This document shows positions 1-11,976 of a stretch of 64,000 bases of DNA, piece by piece. The number at the start of each line of letters is the position of its first letter. Position 1 is the stretch's first letter. Under the pieces are notes generated by a model that saw only the letters and a program-made list of their open reading frames with translations, ran no database searches and was not told the DNA's origin. The position numbers were made by a program, and so were the translations under genes. Location of the stretch: NCBI GenBank assembly GCA_037349105.1, contig JAYJMM010000111.1:2642001-2706000 (forward strand), read 5' to 3'. The DNA comes from Limnomonas spitsbergensis (lineage: Eukaryota; Chlorophyta; Chlorophyceae; Chlamydomonadales).

Positions 1-50
1 GCGCCCACGCGGCCGAGCTTTGAGCGGGCCCAGAGGTGTAACGTCATTGA
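1..50 (+). mobile_element. R1 retroposon, conserved 3' end (cut by window start)
   Basis: The sequence carries the R1 3' signature: GGCGCC, then CGGCCGAGC, then GGGCCCAGAGGTGTAACGTC ending in ATTGA. R1 is defined from copies in this window that are bounded by target-site duplications (see 44281-44504). Only the 3' part is visible here. Confidence 0.7.
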
Positions 51-196
51 CTTTCCTCAAGTGGGGTGCTGTCTCTCTAGCACTTTCAGCATTGCAGAAA
101 TCTCCCTTGGTTTCGGACTGTTCTTGCTCTCGCTCCTCGGATATTGACGTGACCTGAGCTGAACCAGCTCTCTACGTTTTTTGGTTTGTCTTACAT

Positions 197-274
197 GGAT
201 CTGGGATCTGGGATCTGGGATCTGGGATCTGGGATCTGGGATCTGGGATCTGGGATCTGGGATCTGGGATCTGG
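197..274. repeat. 7-bp microsatellite GGGATCT, about 11 copies
   Basis: Nearly perfect tandem GGGATCT units. The R1 copy that follows has inserted inside this array, because an array fragment reappears on its far side. Confidence 0.95.
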
Positions 275-459
275 AAAAGGCTTGAGAGGGGCAAAGATAC
301 TTCGGGCTGTCCTTTCCTTTGGGGGGGGGGGGGTATTTTTTGTGTGTGTTCTTCTCCTTCTTTCCCTCTTACCTCAAGTTTATTTTCTTCCAACGGGACA
401 GTTGGGCGCCTACGCGGCCTAGTCTTCTTGAGCAGGGCCCAGAGGTGTAATGTCATTGA
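275..459 (+). mobile_element. R1 retroposon copy, 185 bp
   Basis: This copy is flanked by the 11-bp direct repeat CTGGGATCTGG at 264-274 and 460-470, which is a piece of the adjacent microsatellite. It ends with the conserved R1 3' end. It contains the internal R1 body: ACTTCGGGCTG, a G-run, and CCAACGGGACAGTTGGGCGCC. Confidence 0.85.
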
Positions 460-470
460 CTGGGATCTGG

Positions 471-2507
471 CTCTCCAGATCTAGCAGTAGGGACCACGGC
501 TGCTAAGTGGTCGGCCCCCGTCGTCATCAAAATCAAATCAAATTAATCAAAATCATAAGTAGAAGGAAAAGGCGAGTACAAATGACAGGAATGATTACCA
601 GTAGCATGGATCAATTTAAACTCTACATCCTGCCGGCTAAAAGAGCTGCTCGACGGCCAGGCTCCTGTGTTAATAACGTTACACCTCTGGGCCATGCTGG
701 AATGAAGCTCAGCCACGTTGACATACAAAAAATCCAGGCAGGGAACTCGAGGGAGAAGGCACAAGAGGAGAAAGAAAGCGTAGCAAGTTCACCCACCAAA
801 CAACAAGAACACAAAGGTCTGGCAAACCCTAACCCCTGCCTCTGAAGTGACTAGCCTTCCGGCCATGCTCCTGTCAATGACGTTACACCTCTGCCCTGCG
901 GCCCCCTCGGCCATGCTCCTGTGTAATGCTTCTGTGTAAACGGGGAAACTTGTCATCAAAATCAATATCACAAATTTTGTTCCCAGGTTCTCATCACAGC
1001 CTCCCTCTCCCCTTTTTCTCTGCCAGTTTCTCTGACTTAACTTTTCCCCTGCGTGAGCACGCCAATATTTGCGCCGCGCCTCCCATCGGGCTGTAGTGCA
1101 ATTTTTGTATATTCTGCACGACTTTGTGTCTCAGGCCTTTGGTGGCAGAAGGCGCCTCCACCCCACCCCTTCATTGGTATCCAGAGAGGGTGAGCAGGTA
1201 GCCTTGCAGCTGAACTCGCCTCTCCAGCCTTTTGTCTGCCCCTTCACTTTGTACCCATTTCCTTTTTTGTCTGCCTCTTTTACTTAGGCGCCCACGCGGC
1301 CGAGCCTTTTTTGAGCAGGGCCCAGAGGTGTAACGTCATTGACAGGGCTTTCGGGATGGGCCGCAGCCAGCCTCGACGGTCAATGACATTTCCGTACAAC
1401 TCTGGGCCATGCTGAAAAGGCTCGGCTGCATAGTGGGCGCCTGACTGTTTGGTCTGGAGGAAAAGAAACGAAAAGCTACAGAAGGGCAGGGAGCAAACGA
1501 AAAAAATGAGAAGGAACATACCACCCCACAAATTATAGGAAGTCGGAGGAAATAAACAAAGGAAGTGCCCCCACCCTCCCGGTCATCGCGGGCGGCGGTA
1601 CTACACCCCTCCAGAAAACGGCAAGGTAGACCGAAAGATCCCTGCCTCTGAGAGCAAGAGTGACAAAAAGGGAAAGAGCCAGTCCCCAGGGAGGAAGAAA
1701 CAAGACAGCAAACTAGCACTCAACAAAGCCTACCCCATCCTCAACAAACGCCAGAGCCTCCCTCCCATGCCTGCCCTGGTACAGCTGCTTAAAGTCCGTG
1801 GCGCCCTCTTGGGGGGGGGCCTGCCCAACCTCCCGCCCTCAGCCTCTTTTTCACGCAGGGCCCAGGTGTGTGACGTCATCAACTCGTTACGGAGGTCAAG
1901 GACATTTCACCTTCGGGCCCTGCTTAGCCTCGTGGGCGCCCAACTGCCTGGTCGGTAGAATGGAAACTAAAAGCATGGGGGGAGAACGGACTGAGGACAG
2001 GCGAGGAGGGTAGTAGGGGACTTGTGTTGATTCACATCATTCATTTTACTTTCAGACAGACCAATGCCGGCCCGGCTCAATTCTGGACACTGGACAAGCC
2101 TTTTGGTTCTAGGGGTTATCTTGTTCCATCTAGGTGCTAGTGTGGTTATCTAGTTCCACCATGAGGTACTAGTGGAGTGAGCTGTCAGTGTTCTACTGCC
2201 GTAAGGATATGTAATGTTAGTGAGCTGTGCATTTTGGTTGCTGTGATTCTCATAAGGGGTGTGGCTACCATTTGTCATGGCTGCATTGGTTACATCAACA
2301 ACATAGCAGCACCCACTTCGCCAAGTTTCAGGTTCCAGACTGTTTTTACAAAATATACAAAGTAGGACGTATCTCTCAAGATAAAAAAGAATCACTCACT
2401 CTTGCACATGATAGGGAAAACTCTCACTGTTTGATTCAAACTGCAGCACTTGGAGCCTGAATCAGCAGCCTACTAGCAAAATGGAAAATCGAAAAAAAGA
2501 GGGGGAT
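471..2507. other. Intergenic, R1 fragments, no gene seen
   Basis: R1 pieces are recognisable at about 665-725 (-), 870-900 (-), 1285-1342 (+) and 1375-1445 (-). The segment 1680-1912 is duplicated in intron 2 of the neighbouring LHCII gene (3313-3541). Short open frames here run through R1 sequence and have no recognisable protein features. Confidence 0.6.
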
Positions 2508-4311
2508 CTATGCGCTGGGGGTGAACTTGGTGGCGTAGATGAAGGCGTTGTTGGCAACAGGGTCAGCCAGGTGGGTGGTCAGGTTCTCCAGAGGTCCCTT
2601 TCCGGTCACAATGGCCTGCACGTAGAAGCCCAGCATGGAGAACATGGCGAGACGTCCGTTCTTGATCTCCTTCACCTTGAGCTCAGCGAAGGTGTCGGGG
2701 TCGTCAGCCAAGCCCAAGGGGTCGAAGGGGCCGCCGGGGTACAGAGTGTCCAGGTCTTCGAGACCGACAGACTCGGCGGCGCCACCGGCACGGAAGGCCT
2801 CAGCCTGTCCCATCAGGATGACTTGGCAGGCCACGATGGCGACGATGGACTGTGCGTGGATCAGGCTTGACTGGCCCAGGTAGTCGAGGCCACCGTCGGC
2901 GAAGATTTGGGCACCGGCCTTGAACCAGACGGGCTGGGCGTTGGGGGACTGGTCAAGCTCGGGGACGAGGCAGCCCAGGGCGCCAAGCATGGCCCAGCGG
3001 GCATGGATGACCTCAGTGGTGCGGTACCTGGAGAAGGTCTCAGGGTCGGCGGACAGACCAGCAGTGTCCTACAGTCAAGGGGACAGGGGGTCAGAAAAGT
3101 GTGTTTCAGAGGCACATGGGTTGAGAAAGTGTACATAAAGGCTGAGGAAACATATTGGTGCTTGACTGTGATATCACAATGATTAGCATGTAATATTTTG
3201 TGCGCAATTATCAAATCATGACTCGCTACAAAGACTAGCTGAAGTACGGTAATGTGTCGCAGTGTTGTGTGATCATGTAGTTACACATTTGTGATAGGCT
3301 GGGGCAAACATGCCAGTCCCCAGGAAGGAAGAAACAAGACAACAAACTAGCACTCAACAAAGTCAAGCACATCCTCAACAAAATCCACAGCCTCCCACCC
3401 ATGCCTGCCCTGGTATAACTGCTTAAAGTCCGTTACACCCTCTTGGGGGGGCCTGCCCAACCTCCCGCCCTCAGCCTCTTTTTCATGCAGGGCCCAGGTG
3501 TGTAACGTCATCAACTCTTACTGAGATCAAGGACATTTCACCTGGCCTGACCATGATCCCATGTATGAAGGCCCAGCTTTTATCAGAGTCCATTGATATG
3601 CAAAATCAATTAGTATCAGGACAGGTTGAGTTCGGTTCACGGCAGAAGATATCTCACCCAGCCGTAGTCGCCGGGGAACTCTCCGGTCAAGTATGAGGGG
3701 GAGGCGGTGAAAGGTCCCAGGAACAGGGATCGCTCGGGGCCGTACCACTGCAGGGAAAGAAGAAGGGAACTTCGTTGAACGGGAGGCAGTGCAATTAAGT
3801 GGCGCGTGTGACCATTCACTCAATTCAATTAGGGCTGTGATGCATGCTCAGATGCTTCAGGGTGTAGGCATAATTGACGTAATGTCTCGACATAATGGCG
3901 TTTGGCATGATCGACAACGGTGAGGAGATCAATCGAGGAGAAACACGGCAGGTGCTTGTCATGTAGCGTGATCAGAAAGGAATGGACAGGCAGATGCGTT
4001 GGAATGAGCATTCGCCGTAGAACGCATCTTTACAATGATACGAACTGGCAGCTACCATTGGAAAGGACCCAACCAAATAAGCTCATGTGGCACTAAATTA
4101 TCAATATCTTGGCGTAGAAAACGTAGTAATTGAGAAGGTCAATGTGAAGGAAAGACACAAGCCGGCGTGGCGTCGACAGGGGACTTCGAATCCTCACCTG
4201 GGAGTCGGAGGAGACGACCTTCTTCGAGACGGTCTTCTTGGCAGCCTGCACCACGACGGTGGAGCGCCTGGACATCACGGACATAGACTGCTTCTTCATG
4301 AGGGCGGCCAT
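2508..4311 (-). CDS. LHCB: Light-harvesting chlorophyll a/b-binding protein of LHCII (Lhcb type)
   Basis: Three exons on the minus strand: 4311-4198, 3747-3658 and 3068-2508, all with GT-AG introns in phase 0, giving 254 residues, a normal LHCII length. Exon 1 encodes a Ser/Lys/Val-rich plastid transit peptide. Residues 39-44 read WYGPER, the LHCII trimerisation motif. Exon 2 ends in [10 protein letters not shown] and exon 3 continues [12 protein letters not shown], so the splice restores the family sequence. Chlorophyll-ligand positions are present: helix A EVIHARW (Glu87, His90, Arg92), helix B Gln150/Glu158/Arg161, helix [14 protein letters not shown] (Glu202, Asn205, Arg207), Gln219 and His234. 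From family knowledge the product is a three-helix thylakoid antenna protein of photosystem II. Introns are 450 and 589 bp and lack tandem arrays, unlike the other genes here. Intron 2 holds a duplicated repeat segment. Confidence 0.96.
3313..3541. repeat. R1-related segment inside LHCB intron 2, duplicate of 1680-1912
   Basis: The two segments are co-linear from CCAGTCCCCAGG through CTCAGCCTCTTTTTCA and GGGCCCAGGTGTGT to AAGGACATTTCACCT, with scattered mismatches. Similarity continues past the R1-type end, so this looks like segment copying rather than two independent insertions. Confidence 0.8.
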
Positions 4312-4384
4312 ATTTACGAGTTGGTGTACAGAGGTTGAGTGTAGAGGGGGGAGGTGAGATGCTGAAGCCAGGTAATCCAGCTAT

Positions 4385-4391
4385 CTTTATA
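4385..4391 (-). promoter_or_regulatory. TATA box of the LHCB gene
   Basis: On the minus strand the sequence reads GGCG-TATAAAG-ATAG about 75 bases upstream of the start codon at 4311. That is a normal position for a short algal 5' leader. Confidence 0.7.
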
Positions 4392-4399
4392 CGCCCCAA

Positions 4400-4997
4400 G
4401 TGTGATTAAGTGTGAGGTTAAAGTCTAATGGGGATTCGGAGATCCCGACAACCCTAGATGATCGTCTCAACCGTCACTGCTCACGCGCACGCACGTTTGA
4501 CACGAGCGGTCGGCACACGCCAGAAGTGGAGACGGTTCGAACGAATGGTCGACAGACGCCAGCATAGGAAGCGGTCCTTTTTAGAGCTCTCCATTTGGTC
4601 AAAGCGATCGTTCTGACGACGTGACGATTGCGAGGAGAGGTCAGCAGTCGACAGAAGGGGAAGCGACATTTCCCGACATTTGAACATGAGCTTCCGTGGA
4701 TGCGCTTCTGATAAGATAGGATCCTGGCATCCGCTTAACACGTTACGCATCTCTGATTGAATCAAGGACAGGCTAAGCATCCCGAGGGGTCCCAAGATCC
4801 TGCCTCGCCGTACCATTCATCAATTTTAGAGATGCTTGGGATCAGCACTCCCATTTATCTATGATTGAACCAGTGGGGGGGGGGCGTTTCATCACGCTAC
4901 CATATTCTGCATTTCAGCTTCGCATTCAGGTAACGCGACGCTTGCGGCGCAGCATTGATGTGCAAAAACATGTATTTTTTATAATTCCAAATTCAAG
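4400..4997. other. LHCB upstream region, no gene seen
   Basis: Unique-looking sequence with no convincing reading frame. It presumably holds the LHCB promoter, but I recognise no further motif. Confidence 0.5.
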
Positions 4998-5296
4998 TCA
5001 ATGACATTAGTACACCTTTGGGCCCTGCTCAAAAAGGCTCGGCCGCGTGGGCGCCCAACTGTCCCGTTGGAAGAAAGAAACTGAAGGTAAGAGCCAACTA
5101 AAGAAGGAGAAGGACACAAAGGAGTAATATATGCCCCCCCCCGAAAAGGAAAATGGCAGCCCGAAGTAGCATTGCCCCTCTCAAGCTTTTTCCCCAAGAA
5201 GGCAAAGAAAGACAACAAATCTATGCATCAATAATGCGTACAACGTCCTCAGCAAAAGTCATAGCCTCCCATCCAAGCATGTCCCGGTACAAGTGT
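4998..5296 (-). mobile_element. R1 retroposon copy, 299 bp (long form)
   Basis: The R1 3' end lies at 4998 and reads inward on the minus strand. Flanks are CAAATTCAAG on the left and CAAATTCCAAG (5297-5307) on the right, a target duplication with one indel. The copy includes the deeper 5' body (ACGTCCTCAGCAAAAG, then CATGTCCCGGTAC) that most copies lack. Confidence 0.75.
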
Positions 5297-5307
5297 CAAA
5301 TTCCAAG

Positions 5308-8300
5308 TATCGGTAACAAGGATTTCAGCGCTCCACTCAGTGGCTATGCATGCCTACTGGGGGGCACATGCAGCCAACGCGGCCGACCCTTTTTGAGCTG
5401 GGCCCAGAGGTCAATGCCATTACACCGCTGGGCCCGCTCAAAGCTCGGCCGCGAGGGCGCCCAACTGTTTAGAAGGGAGTAAAGGAGGAACTAAAAGGAA
5501 GGAAGCTGGGCCCAGAGGTGTAACGTCATTGACATGCAGCCAAAGCCGTTAGTCAAGAGGGCTTGGGGGGGGACATCAGCAACGTACATGGTATGGACCT
5601 CATGTCAATGACGATACACCTCAAGGGCCCGCTCAAAGCTCGGCCGCGTGGGCGCCCAACTGTTTAGAAGGAACTAAGGGAGTAAAGGAGGAAGTAAAAG
5701 GAAGAAAGGGGGGAAGGAACTAAAGGAGAGGCTGGGAAGGCAAAGAAGACCAAGTCCAACACCTGAGTTCCACTAGAGACCAGCCCTCAACAAAGCCTCT
5801 AAGAAAAGAAAAGTCCACAAAAGCAAGCGTATCCCACCCTTGCTTGGCCGCGAGGGCGCCCCACTGATGATCAGAAGGGAGAACAGAAGAAACGAAAAAG
5901 GGGGCAAACAACAACAACAACAACATGTATGGACCTCATGTCATGCTGAACTAGTGCACCGTGCGTATTATTGGTTTATCTTTTCTTGAACTAAGGATCT
6001 CTGCTGTTGAACTCTGTGTGTGAAACTGTTGTCACAGTCACACTTCTGTGCTTGCTCTGATTGTCTGTGAAGTGTGTTGTTCACACTTATATTGCCTCCT
6101 AAAGTGGCTGTTTTGTCTCTCGCAGCCACTATTTATTTCTTACTTGAAGCCCTGATTTCTTAATCACCCTTTAATCTGAAGTTACATTGTCACTCCTCAT
6201 CGAGCAAGCACAACACTGCTCACTTTATTCCAGCAAGCACAAACACTGCTCGAATATCGATCCATCATCCAGAACAAGCACCAAAACTGTTCGACCCTTC
6301 CAGTCTAAGCAAGCACAAACACTGCTTAGCCTTGAAGGTCTTCTCTTGATATTTCGGCCTTTATCAGGCATTCTCCAGCCTTCCACCTGGTATACCACCA
6401 CCAACTTCATCAACACTTCATCAACAGCCAGTCCAGAGGCTCCAAATCGACTCCTTGATAGATAGATCATCAAACGAGTCCTCCCATCTGAAGATCGCCT
6501 AGCTACAAGCGACTTCCCACTGAAGATCATCGTACACTGTCACCAGTGTACTACATCTTCAACTGCTGCTACAGTCACCTTCGGAAGGGTCGACCCATCA
6601 GGCAATCTTGTCAACAGTAGAGAATAGTCAGGTAAGTAGTCCAGGGGATACTTATCTCAAATATATCGACTGATTCCCAGGTTTACAGCTGGGAATTCGA
6701 GTCTCAATAGCAGTGATCAGGAATCTGTCATATTCCGGAAGTCACAGCACTTTTCTAAGGGGGTTACTCCTATTTTAGTTCTTTTCACTGAAGCTGTTGC
6801 GCAGTCATTTGCTTGCGCAGCCATTAGCCCCGACACTCATGTGCATATGTGTCACGTATTTGTACTCGCCGAGATTTCCGGCCCGGAACCCCGCCTTCGC
6901 GGGGTCACCGTAGCCACAGTCAGTTGTGTTCAGTTATAGCCTGCGAATCATCCTATGCCTTGTCATGGGAAATCTCCTGTACATAGCAATGGGCCTACCG
7001 GGGACGTTACTCCCAGTCACTTTCCTCTTGACCTCACTTTATTCCCCAAGAGGACAACTAGGACAACCCAGACTTCGTAACAAGCCTAGCATTTTCCTCT
7101 TTGAGCACCTCACGTGCTCCAAATACTGTGGCCCTTACTGGCTTACTTAGCTCGTACCTCTCTAATCTCTATTAGGTCACTAGTAGTCCACCACGCAGCC
7201 TAGACAGCCGCCTCCCTAGCTCACTAGCTGCCAGCAGCACCACAACGCCGTCTTCAGCTTCAGCCGAGCAGCCTAGGCAGCCGCCTCCCTACTCCCTAGC
7301 TACAAGCAACACCACAGGGCGACGCCTTCAACTTCAGCCGAGCAGCCTACCCTAGCCGTTCTAGCTACCCAAGTCCAACGAGACACGGAGCTCCCGCCAA
7401 TCCCCACTCTTCGTGGTACAATGCGACTGCGGCAAATCCGGCCAGCCCATGTCCTAGTCGGACCGTTCGCCAAAATTAGTCCCATGCCCTAAACGGGGTC
7501 GCGGAAGCTCGGTGACCTAAGAAGCATTAAACTAAACCAAGGAAAACCGGGCTAAATAAACCACCCCACGCGAGTTCTGTGGGCCCTTCTGCGCCTCCCT
7601 CACCCGGATGTCAACGCGGTCGGTTTCCCCAAACTACGAGAGTGAAGTTAGGGTAGGGGACACTTCCTAGCAAGAGCCCCCTAGCGGCCTCTGAGTAGGG
7701 CTAGCCGCAGATGGCCTCGCTCTCAGTATCAACAGAGTCAGTCGTTGCAACCAGTCAAGCGGTCCATACCGCCTTGCAGTACATCGTGCTGCTGCCGTAC
7801 ACGTGAAGTACGGACAGCACCCGTTGTGAGTAGCTTGGCCTCTCTAAGGCCCTTTCCTTCAAGTGCGAGTAGCTTCAGCCTCTCTGGGGCCCTTTATCCC
7901 CTTAATCCCGTTTACGGTTTAGAGGCATGACATATGGGACATGCCGATCGTTGCGTAAGCAACACACATGCCTGACAGCCATGTGGACCCTAGGGAACCC
8001 GCCATAAAACACAGGTATGCGGCCGCCAACCGACTAACCGAGCCTGCCTTGTGCTTTCGGGCGGACGCACGATATGAGCCACACCAACAACATGGCGTAT
8101 GCATACGTTTGTGCACAAACTAAAGGCTGCGCATGGTAGATGGAATGGGGCCTAGTCATTCCTTACCAGCCCCACGTGGCCGAGTGTTCAGCGGGAACCA
8201 GCGGGTGTGCACCGTCTTAAACTGAAGGCTGCGACTCAACGCGGTCAGCACAACGGAGTCTAGAGGACAGCAGAGCGGTCACCAGCGTTAGACACACTGC

Positions 8301-8345
8301 TGCCAAGGGGGGGCAGTGAGTGTGGATGACGTGCTACATGCTTGC
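5308..8345. other. Intergenic: R1 fragments and unresolved possible retroelement remains
   Basis: R1 ends occur at about 5411-5470 (-), 5510-5533 (+) and 5604-5665 (-). From 5930 to 7500 the sequence differs in character. It has several AAGCACAAACACTGCT repeats (6205-6330) and a stretch near 6346-6372 that matches 19907-19936 in the opposite orientation. A degraded LTR or other retroelement is possible, but I found no reverse transcriptase or integrase motif. No gene is called. Confidence 0.4.
7190..7340. repeat. Two-copy tandem duplication, about 75 bp
   Basis: The motifs CAGCCGCCTCCCTA and TTCAGCCGAGCAGCCTA occur twice in the same order. Confidence 0.75.
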
Positions 8346-8469
8346 TTCCCGGCCTCTCCTTTTGTTCCGTCCCCCCCCTCTCTCTTTTAGTTTCTTCGTT
8401 TCTCCCTTCTGAACAGTTGGGCGCCCACGCGGCCGAGCTTTGAGCGGGCCCAGAGGTGTAACGTTATTG
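8346..8469 (+). mobile_element. R1 retroposon copy, 124 bp, 5'-truncated
   Basis: Flanked by the 10-bp direct repeat ACATGCTTGC (8336-8345 and 8470-8479). It ends in the conserved R1 3' sequence GTGTAACGTTATTG. Confidence 0.85.
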
Positions 8470-8905
8470 ACATGCTTGCGTTCAATGCCCTACCGTCAAG
8501 GAGAGAATCCAAGGGAACGGGGGGAGGCAGGCAGCTGCTTAGTCAATGACATGACAATTCTCGTGCCTGATTACCAACATGCTCCCTCATTACCACCCAG
8601 CTGGCTGCAGACGGGCCACGGGGGCAAACCCTGGACTGATGTTGTAATGCGGGTCATTGACGTTACACCTCTGGGCCCTGCTCAAAAGGCTCGGCCACGT
8701 GGGCGCCAAATATTGAATGACGTAACATCTGGGGCGTTACACATGATACTTCGGGCTGCCATTTCCTTTTGGGGGTTAATTCTCTCTCCTTCGTGTTCCT
8801 ATCCTTTTTTTGCTCTTACCTTCAGTTTATTTTCTTTTCTTCCAACGGGACAGTTGGGCGCCCACGAGGCCAATGAGGGCGGAGTTTTGCTGTTGATACA
8901 CGGGC

Positions 8906-9049
8906 ATGGTCGTCTTTGCTTTCCCGACCTCCTTTTGTTCCTTTCCCTCCCTCTTCCTTTGGTTTTCTTCTTTTCTCCCTTCTGAACAGTTGGGCGCCCA
9001 CGCGGCCGAGCTTTGAGCGGGCCCAGAGGTGTAATTGTGTAACGTTATT
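8906..9049 (+). mobile_element. R1 retroposon copy, 144 bp, 5'-truncated
   Basis: Flanked by the 8-bp direct repeat ACACGGGC (8898-8905 and 9050-9057). It ends in a conserved R1 3' end that carries a small internal insertion (GTGTAATTGTGTAACG). Confidence 0.8.
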
Positions 9050-9569
9050 GACACGGGCCTGGCATGCAGGGAGGGCACTATTTGCGCGCCCCTCAGCTAT
9101 ACACGCAACCCTATGAATGGGAACGGAAGGCGAGCTTGAATCAAGAGGTGGTGCCCCCCGTGAAACACGCCTGCCAGGATATCCTCTATCCGTAGGGCCC
9201 TCTCCCCTGCCTTGCTGCCCCCCCCACACTCGACCCCATGCTACCATGCCCTTACCCCAAGTCCTACCCTCTACTCCCCATCCGTCCTGCTTCCCAACAT
9301 CTCCCATGCCCTGCCCTCCCTCCCCTGCTCCCATGCTCCCACGCCCCTGCCTTGCATTCCTGCTCCCCAGCTCACTTGCAAGTTGCAACATCTCTTCTGC
9401 ACCCCTGCTCCCCAGACCCTGCCCCTGCCCCCCCTCTCATGCTCCCCATGCCCAGCCTTTCTGCTCCCTGCTTCCCTGCCCACTGAAGGAGTGGGTTTAT
9501 TTGCCTGAATACATGGCTCGCTCATCATCAGACATTGGCCTTAATAGCCACCTCCCCTTTGCAAGAGTA

Positions 9570-10138
9570 ACAGCACGTTTCCGACTGGGACCTGGGAACT
9601 TTCCGGGTTGTTTCCGGGCCATTTTGAACTGAAACGCCTGACCTGGGAAAGTTCCCAGTCCCGTAAGACCACCAAGAGTCGTACAGTACGTCTCTTGTTT
9701 TTCCGGGGACCCCCCACCCCTCCCCGGAAAGACCAAGGGACTGGGAGAAGTTTTAGGCCTTCGAATGGCTTTTATTTACAAATAAGAATCGCCGCATTTT
9801 TTCCCCATGAACTTATCGGGCGGTAGTGATGGGGGCGGCCCTGCAGAAAGGCCGCGGGCCGCCTCGGCCTTGCTCACTACGCGAGCGAGTCATCCCTATC
9901 ATCATCATTATCATCAGCAGCAGAAGCAGAAGCAGAAGCAGAAGCAACAGCGCAGATAACTTGTAGGCACACATTCGGCAATATCGCAGTAAACCCTGAA
10001 CCAGGCAAGATTACGCGGCCTCACTTTCCGGTGTCTTGGCTCCGGGTTGTTTGCAGAAACACCCACCTGGGAACTGTCCCGAAGACCATAAGACCGCCGT
10101 ACACGATTTTTCCCAGGTCCCAGTCGGAAACGTGCTGT
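9570..10138. mobile_element. 569-bp non-autonomous element with perfect 29-bp terminal inverted repeats
   Basis: The left end starts ACAGCACGTTTCCGACTGGG. The right end is its exact reverse complement over 29 bases (9570-9598 and 10110-10138). Inside each end there is also a direct repeat of CCGGGTTGTTT, and ACCTGGGAA with TAAGACC. The centre holds short GAA/GCA microsatellites and GC-rich hairpins. There is no transposase frame, and I could not identify a clear target duplication. A MITE-like element is the simplest reading. Confidence 0.75.
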
Positions 10139-11976
10139 AATGCAATGTTTTAGGAATAGTACGGGTTTAGGGTCTACCCTCATTCCCAAAATCTAAAGCG
10201 CAAGCGAGAAGCCCTGCTGCCCCCACACGTGATGAGCGTCACGCACCTTGGCATTCCCGACAGTTAGATCTGGTAACGCACAGACATCTGTAGTGTGAAG
10301 TATTCCAGCAGTTATATTTCGTTCCGATGACTGGCAACCCAGGTTGACGAGTGGCGACACATGTGCGCTGTATCAGCGCAGCGCAGCGTCAAAAAACTGC
10401 GGAACTGCCCCCCTCGCAAATTCTCGTCGTGTGCCTAGCATAAACGCCCACGACGTGTAGTACACAGTACATCGACATCATGTATGTGGCCAGAATTGCC
10501 AGATGCTAATCAACCGAAATCCTCGGCCCACACCAAAAGTCCCATGGCATATCCTCAGTGGCAAATATGCGATTTCCCACAAGTTCTACATACATGACAT
10601 GCTTCTTCAGGAGTCAGCCTTGCCTTTGCCCCTCTAATATGCACGGAGGTGACCAGGAACTTTAGGGTGGGTGCCACAAAAAGCGCGCTGTTACTTCTTC
10701 CCTCTATCTACAGCTGTGTTCGATACAAGACGCCACCCCTCGCGCAAACGTCGGTGCCAAGTTGGCATGAGTGCCCTACCTGGCGTGACCGATGATGCTC
10801 ATGTTGACAGCTTGCAACACGGGCCGTGCCCGTCTCCCCTGGTACGTACACTCAATCTACCACGTGTTCCCTGCGGTCTTTGGACAGGTCACTTGCTGCG
10901 TCATATAGACCCCTGGCCGGTCTCATAAAGAGATAAGTTGCCGTGTTTGCCCTGTCTGATTGTGGTGAGAGTTTGCTTGTTTGGATCGAAGTTCAAACTC
11001 AAGCCACTGCTGTGTGACTATCATCGGCTTGAAAATCCACCTGAGCAATGAAGTCCTCACCCTAGCTGCAAGATCCGGAATGCATCCTCTCCCCTGCCTG
11101 ATGCGCGAACCCCATACGAGCACTGCGAGCGCGCACTACAAAGAATTCTGGCGGTGCCTGAACCTGTGTGGCCGTAACGAGTCGTGCGTATTTGCGTTCT
11201 CTTTGATTCTCTGCCGCGTGGAAAGCAATACATATGGGACTGATGGCAAGTAGCGTCTCGCGTGAGTGCCAGGCGTGTCGCTGGCGTCACTGCAATGAAC
11301 GACACTTGCATTGGGCTGCTGCATGACATCGCGTCCTCGGCGACCAAGCACACATAAACCGCCCCCACTCTTTATGAAGATAGCAGCTTCATCAATCTTT
11401 CCCGCAGCTGGCAGTTCTTGGGCAGCTTTGAGCCTCAGCTCCTCACGCACGCACGTCAGCACATTGCCCTAGGTCTTGCAGGCTGACATTAAAAAAATAT
11501 TGGATAGATGCGAAGTCGCTGGTGACAGCAACGAATTGCCCATGGGCCTCAACCCATCCTCACCTATCTCACACTTTGGCTTCCGCAACATGCGCAGGCT
11601 GCAATCGCGTTGGTTGCACAGCAGCTTGTTTCTGCAGCTGGCGGCTGCTTTCGCCTGGCAAAGGAGACGCCCAGCATTAGGCTGTGCGCCACTGCCGCTG
11701 GCCCAGCAGCATCAGGTGTCCCCACTGCCGGGTTGGAAACAGCAAGCGCCGCCACTGCTGGCGCGGAAACAGCTGGCCCCGCAACAGGGCACAACAGCGA
11801 AGAACCGCCACCCATGAGATGCAAGGCACCTGCTCTACAAGGTCATCGCCCCCAAGACGATGTTCTCTGCGCAGCAGAAGCAGCAGTTGTCTCAAGTGTG
11901 ACGCCCTGTGCGACCCAGGGTGTGTGCGAGCCAGGGCAAGAGCAGGTCATCAGCTGGGGCACCCTAACTGTCATGC
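10139..11976. other. No gene seen
   Basis: Mixed unique sequence. The GC-rich part after 11500 has open frames in several phases with low-complexity Ala/Gly/Pro products. It may include 5' sequence of the uncertain gene that follows, but I cannot support an exon. Confidence 0.4.

Noticed and set aside
5930..7500. LTR retrotransposon
   Set aside because: It has suggestive composition and a short inverted match to 19907-19936, but I saw no paired LTRs, primer-binding site or polymerase motif.
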